Part shown: piece after piece, positions 46,283 to 52,387 of the stretch
Layout of the letters: each line of letters begins with the position of its first letter
Numbering within the stretch: position 1 is the first letter of the stretch
Source: Verrucomicrobiaceae bacterium
Lineage (GTDB): Bacteria > Verrucomicrobiota > Verrucomicrobiia > Verrucomicrobiales > Verrucomicrobiaceae
Direction of reading: 5' to 3'
Length of the DNA stretch: 64,000 nucleotides
Assembly (NCBI GenBank): GCA_027484445.1
Contig: JAIXSY010000055.1
Location: forward strand, 186,001 to 250,000
Notes under the pieces: generated by a model
What the model was told of the DNA's origin: nothing
Seen by the model: the letters and a program-made list of their open reading frames with translations, nothing else
Database searches by the model: none
Position numbers and translations under genes: made by a program

Positions 46283-46830
46283 GTAAAAAGGGGCGTCGAT
46301 GGGGTGCAGCCAGCCGGTGGCATCTTGGATGACGTTGTTGGGGTGCAGATCAAGAACATCGTTTTCGCCGCAGAGTCACTCATGATCGAATAGAAAATTG
46401 CCGCCGAGGGCTGGCAGTGACGTGATTTGGCAGACTTTGAAGTCTTCCCACGCAGGATAGATGCCGTCGATGTAGGGCTGCGTGAGGACGCTTGGGAGTC
46501 GTCCGCCGTCCATCGTATTGCTGAGCTAAAGTGCAGGCCCAGTTCGGAACCGCAACAGGGACCCTGATTTGATGCCCATCCTAAAGCTCAATCCTCAGCG
46601 TCCAATTAGCATCTCATCAGCGGTAAAATTAGCTCGGCACACGGACTTCATCGTCAACTGATTCGCCCTCGCTTTCTGAAGCGTCACCACCCCCTGCGTC
46701 CGCAAGGCCCTGCGCCGCGCGTCGGAGAAAGCCTGCCGCACGGCCGTGAACGATGGGATCACAGGCTTGCCAGAGGGCTTGGGTGATGGAGATGAACTGC
46801 TCAATGGCGAAAGGGTGCTGCAACAGGCCC
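46283..46830 (-). pseudogene. Decayed duplicate of the kinase-like gene at 47927-48757
   Basis: This region matches the intact gene to its right in two blocks. The N-terminal block (46632-46830) encodes a 64-residue frame beginning MQHPFAIEQFISITQALWQAC, close to the intact MQHRLAIECFISITQALGQAC, then stops. The C-terminal block (about 46286-46530) matches the segment around HPNNVIQDTTGWLHPIDAHF of the intact gene but is broken by frameshifts and a missing middle and end. Homology reaches back a few bases upstream of the start in both copies (CAACTGTCAAAA). The arrangement implies a tandem duplication with hicAB and repeat DNA between, followed by decay of this copy. Confidence 0.7.
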
Positions 46831-46981
46831 CAACTGTCAAAACCGGACTCACCTGATAAGGCATGCGGCCTCGAAGGCGATGCAGGCTCGCGACATCACC
46901 TTTGATCGCAACCGCAGGCAGATGGCAGCAGAAAGAAAACAACAGAATGGATTGATTCCGCTGTCTTCATTCTGTTGCCAA

Positions 46982-47170
46982 TCATCGCCAATCATTGGGG
47001 CGGACGTCGTCGGTTTTGGATTCGCTGACGGAGAAGACGCCGTAGCCGGATTGCGAGTGGAACTTGGCGAGCATGGGATCGCGCTGGGCCTGGTCGATGA
47101 GCCAAACGGTGGAGGCGCGTTTCATTTCTTTGCCCCCATCCGCCAGGGTGATCGTGCGGGCGAGGCGCAT
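46982..47170 (-). CDS. Small hypothetical protein in the hicAB transcript
   Basis: The 62-residue product begins five bases after the hicB stop on the same strand, so it is likely cotranscribed with hicAB. It starts MRLARTITLADGGKEMKRA and continues WLIDQAQRDPMLAKFHSQSG; no domain is recognised. Its codon use looks like the neighbours, but no homologue was recalled and it could be spurious. Confidence 0.35.
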   Translation of the reverse strand: MRLARTITLADGGKEMKRASTVWLIDQAQRDPMLAKFHSQSGYGVFSVSESKTDDVRPNDWR

Positions 47171-47175
47171 GAGGC

Positions 47176-47406
47176 TCAGGCAAAGGCGAGTTCTTGCATC
47201 GGGCGGGTGCGGATCAGCGGCATGGGGCGGCCTTCGCGTTTGAGCAGGTCGAGATGTTCTTCGACGATCTCCCCCAGCTCGCGGAAAACCTCGTTGGCAT
47301 CCTCACCGTGGCAGCACGGACCGCACAAATCCGGGCAGGTGCCGATGTAGCAGGCATCTTCCTCGCTCCAGTAAACGAATCGGTGATATTGATCGGCAGG
47401 TTTCAT
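47176..47406 (-). CDS. hicB: HicB-like antitoxin (partial RNase H fold)
   Basis: The 76-residue product has the HicB core: YHRFVYWSEEDACYIGTCPDLCGPCCHGEDANEVFRELGEIVEEHLDLLKREGRPMP, a degenerate RNase-H-like fold that wraps and inhibits HicA. The C-terminal DNA-binding domain (ribbon-helix-helix or HTH) is absent, so autoregulation would need another element or is lost. The gene overlaps hicA by four bases (ATGA), the usual translational coupling. Cysteines CGPCC are an oddity of this copy. Confidence 0.85.
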   Translation of the reverse strand: MKPADQYHRFVYWSEEDACYIGTCPDLCGPCCHGEDANEVFRELGEIVEEHLDLLKREGRPMPLIRTRPMQELAFA

Positions 47407-47597
47407 GGTTGGCTCTGTTGGATTTTGGTTCGCACCAGCTTCTCCTGGTAAGGTTTGGCGTCATCCCCGGTCTGGCCCGAGATCGTCACCAGCAAGCCTT
47501 TGGGATGGGTAAAGTTGCGATGACTGCCTTTGCCGCCACAGTTGACAAACCCGGCTTGCTCCAGATCAGCGATCAACTGGCGGATTTTGCGTGGCAT
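47403..47597 (-). CDS. hicA: HicA toxin (mRNA interferase)
   Basis: The 64-residue product has the double-stranded RNA-binding-like HicA fold: PRKIRQLIADLEQAGFVNCGGKGSHRNFTHPKG, with the catalytic His in GSH, and a C-terminal segment LVTISGQTGDDAKPYQEKLVRT. HicA cleaves mRNA and tmRNA when free of HicB. It precedes hicB in transcription, giving the hicA-hicB order. It lies in the accessory island between the decayed and intact copies of a kinase-like gene. Confidence 0.88.
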   Translation of the reverse strand: MPRKIRQLIADLEQAGFVNCGGKGSHRNFTHPKGLLVTISGQTGDDAKPYQEKLVRTKIQQSQP

Positions 47598-47667
47598 GTC
47601 TTAAAAGTGCTCAACGAAACAACTCTGCGCAAGAGCCATTTGCCCTCGCAAGCTCAAGAAGTCATTC

Positions 47668-47901
47668 GTCATGCAGCCCAAGGGTGTCGAGCCTTGGCGA
47701 GGCTCCCTTGGGTTTTCGCGTGCCACACCGCCCCCATCCCATTCCTGGACCGCAACGCGGTCCCGTCAGGCGGCGATTCGTGCGCGCGGGGACGTTCGAG
47801 TGACGGAACCCCGTTGGGGTTCATGAACGGGCGGGGATCGGGGGTGGTGCGGGCTTCCCAGGAGAGCCTCGCTATCGCTCGGCACTCCTGGGCTGCATGA
47901 C
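47668..47901. repeat. Palindromic intergenic element (about 235 bp) with inverted ends
   Basis: The ends are GTCATGCAGCCCA (47668-47680) and TGGGCTGCATGAC (47889-47901), exact inverted copies. Beyond them the first and last 100 bp are imperfect inverted repeats of each other; each arm also contains an internal hairpin (CCCAAGGG..CCCTTGGG and CCCAGGAG..CTCCTGGG) and a GAACCCC/GGGGTTC stem. A partial copy is at 48782-48904. No transposase lies within, so a non-autonomous MITE-like or REP-like element fits. It fills the gap between hicA and the kinase-like gene, where no gene is seen. Confidence 0.6.
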
Positions 47902-47926
47902 TCAAGCCCGTTGGGCTTGGTGGAGG

Positions 47927-48757
47927 TTATTTTTCATCCCCGGGCATCGGTGGCACGTCGGGCACCATGTCGAGAATGCGGCGCATGTCGCCGGGTGTGC
48001 CTCGTTGAGCACGCTCTTCGAGCGTGGGCCTGAGCAGACCGAGAGCTTTCAGCGCGGCGATGCGGGCGGCGCGGTTGTCGAAGTAAAAATGGGCATCGAT
48101 GGGATGCAGCCAGCCGGTGGTGTCCTGGATGACGTTGTTCGGGTGCAGGTCGAAGACATCGACTTCGCCGAGGAGATCGTGATCGAGGATGAAATTGCCG
48201 CCGAGGGCTCGTGGAGCTGGATCGCGCAGGTTTTGGCGGGTGAGGCCGGCTTTGAGGTCTTCCCACTCAGGATGGATGCCGTCGATGTAAGGCTGCGTGA
48301 GGACGAGTTGGAGCCGTCCGCCTTCCATCATGCCGCCGAGCAGTTGGATCTCGTCGTCGAAGAAGTGGTTGGAGAGCAGTTGATCGCTCAAGTAGTCGAA
48401 CAGCGTCTCCGTGGCGAGTTTTCGGGCATCGGCGACCTTGAGGACGAGGTTCCGGTCAGGCAGAAGAGCCACGCGATGCTCTTTGCCGCCCTTCAGGGCA
48501 TCGTCGCGCAGCACCTGCTCCAGTTCATCGACCGAGAGCCAGCGGCGTTTGCGGGTGAGCAGATCGCTCAGGGCACGGATTTCATCGTCAATTGATTCGC
48601 CCGCGCTTTCTGGAGCGTCACCACCCCCTGCGTCCGCAAGGCTCTGCGCCGCGCGTCGGAGAAAGCCTGCCGCACGACCGTGAACGATGGGGGCACAGGC
48701 TTGCCCGAGGGCTTGGGTGATGGAGATAAAGCACTCAATGGCCAAACGATGCTGCAA
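47927..48757 (-). CDS. Kinase-like protein (polyvalent-protein kinase type)
   Basis: The 276-residue product looks like a member of the compact kinase-like family found in polyvalent/MuF-type proteins. The centre reads ALGGNFILDHDLLGEVDVFDLHPNNVIQDTTGWLHPIDAHFYFDN, where DLHPNN resembles a catalytic loop and PIDAHF a metal-binding aspartate motif. Upstream, HRVALLPDRNLVLKVADARKL supplies a plausible ATP-binding lysine. The first 70 residues are Ala- and Glu-rich. A decayed copy lies at 46283-46830. Function unknown; such proteins are often linked to mobile elements. The start Met is one of several possible. Confidence 0.6.
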   Translation of the reverse strand: MQHRLAIECFISITQALGQACAPIVHGRAAGFLRRAAQSLADAGGGDAPESAGESIDDEIRALSDLLTRKRRWLSVDELEQVLRDDALKGGKEHRVALLPDRNLVLKVADARKLATETLFDYLSDQLLSNHFFDDEIQLLGGMMEGGRLQLVLTQPYIDGIHPEWEDLKAGLTRQNLRDPAPRALGGNFILDHDLLGEVDVFDLHPNNVIQDTTGWLHPIDAHFYFDNRAARIAALKALGLLRPTLEERAQRGTPGDMRRILDMVPDVPPMPGDEK

Positions 48758-48781
48758 CAGGCACCAACTGTCAAAAACGGA

Positions 48782-48904
48782 GTCAGGCGACGAATCGTGG
48801 CCCGGGCGACGTTAGGGTTACGGAACCCCGGTGGGGTTCGTGATCGGGCGGGGATCGGGGGGGCAGGAGAGCATCGCTGGTGCTCGGCACTCCTGGGCTG
48901 CATG
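48782..48904. repeat. Partial copy of the palindromic element at 47668-47901
   Basis: This stretch matches the loop and right arm of the full element: GTCAGGCG at the left, then ACGGAACCCC, CGGGCGGGGATCGGGG, and the ending CTCGGCACTCCTGGGCTGCATGAC in two pieces. The left arm is missing. It lies between the kinase-like and SIR2-kinase genes. Confidence 0.55.
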
Positions 48905-48971
48905 ACGCAAGCACTATGCATGCAGACTGCACTTGTGGCTTAAGTCATGAATACTTGAGAAGCGCACAATA

Positions 48972-51338
48972 TTATTGAAATCGAAAAAGCTCGATCACAG
49001 CATTCACAGTTTGCGCCACTGACTCAACTTTACCCTTCAAAAATTGAGTGGCGATTGATGCCTCAATACCAGCATCCTCAACATCCAGCTTATTCGATAG
49101 TATCCTCCAGCCAGCAGACTTGAGTTTAGAGTATGATCCATCATAGGCCTGCTTGACAAACTTTGAGACGTTCTTGCCTGAATTTAAGCCCAAACTTGTC
49201 CAGTTGATTCTAAGCTCAACCCTTTGTTCATCTTCATTGCCAAAAAGAACCACCTGAGCGTGTGAGGTCGGCAGAATGGCAGTAGCTTCACGACGATCCA
49301 CACTCCATTCATAGCTCTCAGCAATCTGGCCACAACGACACGCCAATTCTTCAGCCAACAGTTCTGCGGAATCAATACTAGACGGCATATCAATGCACTT
49401 TTTCAGGCGTTGCAATTCACCAAGAATCCGGGTCATATCCCATCGTTCGGTTTGAGTATTTCGTGTCGCGCACGCAATCAAGCGCGCAAAGCGAACAGGG
49501 ATGGAATTCCACCGAGAACACTTTTTACTGACAACCTGCTCGCGCAACACACTCAACCAATCATCATGCTTCTGTTGTAGGAAAATCGGCTTCTTACGCG
49601 AAGCCATAAAATACAACGTCATCCCCAATCCAAACGAGTCAACTAACGCGCTTCGAGTTATTCTGTGTTTATCGGCACCGGCAAGCTCAGGCGCAGTAAA
49701 GCCAGAAACCGATTGTGACCAATCAATTGATTGCCCAGCAGCATCACGATGCCACGACAAGTCAAAGTCCAAAACAACCACATCTATTTTTTCGGGGTGC
49801 AAATCAAAGTCTCTCAGCATGATATTTGCAGGCCTTATATCTCTATGCAAAACACGCTGCGGATGTAGATGAGCCTCCCTAATGATGCGTGCAACCTCAC
49901 ATCCAACTTCAAGAATGCGCTCCCATGAGTCTATGTTATTGTGAGTAACAGCATCTTCAAGATTGGGGCCATCAATCCAATCCATTACTGTGCATGCTGG
50001 TATCTCCCACGCATTCAAATAAGGCACCATCCCTTGCACATGCGCCTCGTAAAGCAGCTTCATTGACCAAACACCCCTTCGAAAGCTATCCAGCATTCGA
50101 TCATCATCGCGTAGATCGGCATGCAGCACTTTGATCGCAACGTGCTTCCCATCAGGCGAAATCGCCGAAAACACCCTTCCAAAAGCACCTTTTGCCGCTT
50201 GCGATTGAATCTGATAGCCAAACAATTGTTGATTCTTCGAACTAGTGTTGACCGCCCAAGCTGTATGAATCGCATCAGCATAAGCTTCTTGAAATTGACT
50301 GTATTGTTGAAGTCTATCAGCCGAATTAGATCCAAGAATTCGAGCCGCTTCACTACTTAGTGAAGCCCTAATCTCCTCATGAGTCTTCTTCTCTAGTTCA
50401 TCGGGAGGCGGAATCGCTTGAATATCCTGTGCAACCAAGGGCACAATCGGTGGCGAGGGCTCATCGAACGAGCTGGATTTGCTCAACAACTTGAGCGCTT
50501 CAAGTAGCTCAGAATGATCAGCGCCAAAAGCACTATAGTGTATTACACGAACCCCGGCCGAATTTGCCCAAGCTAGCGTGGCTTGGTCATTTCGCGGGGT
50601 AAACCAAAAGTGGTTTCCAAATCCGACCCCCTTAGCCCGCAAACGTTCCAGATATCCACCCGCCGCTATGTCATCAGCAGAAACCCCCAAGAAAACTACA
50701 GCACGAGTTTGAGCGAGCGTTTCGATCATTGCTACTGCAGCATTAGTGGTAAAAAGGCTCTCGAGTGATTTGCTTGTAAACACCCAGCTCTCCTCATCAT
50801 CTACAATTCCGTGCAGATTCAAAATGAAAGGACTTCCGCCGCTCAGCACTGCCTCGGAATATCCTGAGGCTCTTCGCCCACTTAATTCAACTGGGCGAAT
50901 TTTGCCTTGGAACACTTCTGAGAATGCTCGCGTAACCAAGCCGTCGATATTGAGGTTGATTACACCTTGAAACCCCAGTTTCCATATTGCCAGATAGTTA
51001 GCAGGGATCGAAACGGTTCTAGCCGGAGAAAGTAATCTCCGTATTTCCGAATTGAACGCCGTCGACTGAAGTGCCCTCTGCAAATGGTCAAAAGCAAGCC
51101 ACAAGTCTGTCTCCTGCCTAGCCAATGTAGACAACGTCCGGTTTTTCTCCGAGATCGGAAGGTCTTGATGAACCGCCTCTTTATCGACCGCAGCACATAG
51201 ATCATCTCGCAACCTCGCCCAAGAAGGAAGATTGGCCGGAATACTCAAACCCGCTCCACACCATGCGATCAGTGGGCGGCTCTTTTCAGCATAAATTTGC
51301 GCAAGTTGTTCGAATGCAGGTTGAGTCGGGTCGAACAT
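48972..51338 (-). CDS. SIR2-domain / Ser-Thr protein kinase fusion, putative defence protein
   Basis: The 788-residue protein has a SIR2-like (SIR2_2 type) NADase domain at about 1-285. NAD loop IAWCGAGLSIPANLPSW has CGAG at 27-30, catalytic Asn is N130 in INLNIDGL, and catalytic His is H176 in ILNLHGIVDD. A linker (about 290-375) leads to a protein kinase: glycine loop KGAFGRVF (A382 replaces the first Gly), ATP lysine K403 in HVAIKVL, catalytic loop HRDIRPANIM (D500, Arg in place of the usual Lys), metal site LDFDLSW (D524, DFD not DFG) and APE at 549-551. A C-terminal domain of about 130 residues is unassigned. The gene is visibly AT-richer than its flanks, implying transfer. SIR2 NAD-depletion and kinase domains are both known antiphage modules; their fusion suggests kinase-gated NAD loss, which is inference. 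Confidence 0.82.
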   Translation of the reverse strand: MFDPTQPAFEQLAQIYAEKSRPLIAWCGAGLSIPANLPSWARLRDDLCAAVDKEAVHQDLPISEKNRTLSTLARQETDLWLAFDHLQRALQSTAFNSEIRRLLSPARTVSIPANYLAIWKLGFQGVINLNIDGLVTRAFSEVFQGKIRPVELSGRRASGYSEAVLSGGSPFILNLHGIVDDEESWVFTSKSLESLFTTNAAVAMIETLAQTRAVVFLGVSADDIAAGGYLERLRAKGVGFGNHFWFTPRNDQATLAWANSAGVRVIHYSAFGADHSELLEALKLLSKSSSFDEPSPPIVPLVAQDIQAIPPPDELEKKTHEEIRASLSSEAARILGSNSADRLQQYSQFQEAYADAIHTAWAVNTSSKNQQLFGYQIQSQAAKGAFGRVFSAISPDGKHVAIKVLHADLRDDDRMLDSFRRGVWSMKLLYEAHVQGMVPYLNAWEIPACTVMDWIDGPNLEDAVTHNNIDSWERILEVGCEVARIIREAHLHPQRVLHRDIRPANIMLRDFDLHPEKIDVVVLDFDLSWHRDAAGQSIDWSQSVSGFTAPELAGADKHRITRSALVDSFGLGMTLYFMASRKKPIFLQQKHDDWLSVLREQVVSKKCSRWNSIPVRFARLIACATRNTQTERWDMTRILGELQRLKKCIDMPSSIDSAELLAEELACRCGQIAESYEWSVDRREATAILPTSHAQVVLFGNEDEQRVELRINWTSLGLNSGKNVSKFVKQAYDGSYSKLKSAGWRILSNKLDVEDAGIEASIATQFLKGKVESVAQTVNAVIELFRFQ

Positions 51339-51348
51339 ATTTTTGGTT

Positions 51349-51465
51349 TTATGACTTCACCAACCTCACCAGCAGATCCTTGCTCTCGACGCTTTCGCCG
51401 ATTTTGACGCAGACTTCGGTGACGGTGCCGGCGACGGGTGACGCGACGGCGACGAACATTTTCAT
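51349..51465 (-). pseudogene. Duplicated 3' end of pyc (biotinyl-domain fragment)
   Basis: The 38 codons from an ATG to a stop read MKMFVAVASPVAG, then TVTEVCVKIGESVESKDLL, VRLVKS. The pyc C-terminus reads MKMFAAVASPGAG, TVSEICCKIGESVESKDLL, VRLVK. Roughly nine of ten bases match across about 115 bp, and similarity stops just upstream of the biotin lysine motif (EAMKM). It lies 10 bp upstream of the SIR2-kinase start. A 38-codon frame is intact but is most simply the displaced or duplicated end of pyc. Confidence 0.75.
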
Positions 51466-51495
51466 AGCCTCGTGGATTTAAGCACCCAAATCGAT

Positions 51496-51678
51496 TCAAG
51501 CAGCTACCTTGGCTTTTTTCGCGATCTTGCGACGGCGGCGTGGAGCTGGCTTGGCGATGAAGAAGCTGTTTTTATTGCCGAGAACGCCCGTGAAGTCGCG
51601 CTCTGCTTCCACAAGCTCCATGAGGTGCTTCTTCAGGCTTTCCATTTCTTCTGAGGTGAGTTCGGCGAAAGGCTTCAT
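51496..51678 (-). CDS. Small basic hypothetical protein
   Basis: The 60-residue product has an N-terminal amphipathic helix (MKPFAELTSEEMESLKKHLMELVEA), a centre NKNSFFIAKPAP and a strongly basic tail (RRRRKIAKKAKVAA) of the sort that binds DNA or RNA. I do not recognise the family; a small nucleoid-type protein or a toxin/antitoxin partner are possibilities, unproven. It starts 18 bp after the stop of the 222-residue gene on the same strand. Confidence 0.45.
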   Translation of the reverse strand: MKPFAELTSEEMESLKKHLMELVEAERDFTGVLGNKNSFFIAKPAPRRRRKIAKKAKVAA

Positions 51679-51696
51679 AACGAAATAAAGTTTAGT

Positions 51697-52365
51697 TCAA
51701 GCCGCCGGGTGGTTCAACCCTGGTTTCGGGTAGATTCGGAGGCGTTGAGCAAAGCTGAGTATCTCGGCTTTCTCGATGGCAAAATGGTCTTCAACCAGCC
51801 TGCCGAGCTGATACTGATAAAATGGAGCTGAATCGAGAGTAGCCTCACCCCAGACAAGTTTACAGCCAAGCTCACGCGCAAGCAGACAAGTGGCTTGAAG
51901 GATCTGGAGCCCTACCGTTTTGACGCCAACAAGCTTCCCACAGATGTCCGGATGGACAAAAAGGAAGTCGATCACGAAATGATGACACCAAGTTCGGCGA
52001 ATCATCGCAGCCCCCAGAATCCCAGAAAACCATTCCGCTGTGACCTTGAGATGGAAACAATACTCACCGCGCTCGTCAGCCGAGATGAGGTCGCGCAAGT
52101 CTTCCAGGCTGCTGGCAAAGGTCTTGGTATCACGATAGTGTCGCCAACGTTTCGCCGAGAGCTGCGCAAATTCACAGGCATCGGCAGCCCGGCGCTTCAT
52201 CGCTGCCTTCGTCTCCAGCTTGCGTGACACCTTCCACCTTTTGACTGATTGGACATCCGCATCGCTGGCAAAGCTCATCGAAGCCTCCGCCGGAAGGTCA
52301 TCACGCACCACCGCAAAGCGGAGGGGCATGAGCGACGAGCCGATAGTCGGAGACTTGCCAGGCAT
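51697..52365 (-). CDS. Putative GNAT-fold acyltransferase
   Basis: The 222-residue product has a C-terminal half shaped like a GNAT domain: HHFVIDFLFVHPDICGKLVGVKTVGLQILQ (the strand and helix that carry acetyl-CoA, with a G-x-x-x-G-type turn), LLARELGCKLVWGEATLDSAPFYQYQLG. The N-terminal half, with SADERGEYCFHLKVTAEWFSGIL, would form the substrate side. No target known. It lies 22 bp after pyc on the same strand, with the small basic ORF after it, between the two copies of the pyc 3' end. Confidence 0.5.
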   Translation of the reverse strand: MPGKSPTIGSSLMPLRFAVVRDDLPAEASMSFASDADVQSVKRWKVSRKLETKAAMKRRAADACEFAQLSAKRWRHYRDTKTFASSLEDLRDLISADERGEYCFHLKVTAEWFSGILGAAMIRRTWCHHFVIDFLFVHPDICGKLVGVKTVGLQILQATCLLARELGCKLVWGEATLDSAPFYQYQLGRLVEDHFAIEKAEILSFAQRLRIYPKPGLNHPAA

Positions 52366-52387
52366 GACGAGGGCGATTAGGAACGGG

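Noticed and set aside
47904..47918. AAGCCC-GTT-GGGCTT hairpin next to the kinase-like gene
   Set aside because: It lacks a T-run on the strand needed for a terminator; it may be part of the repeat neighbourhood.
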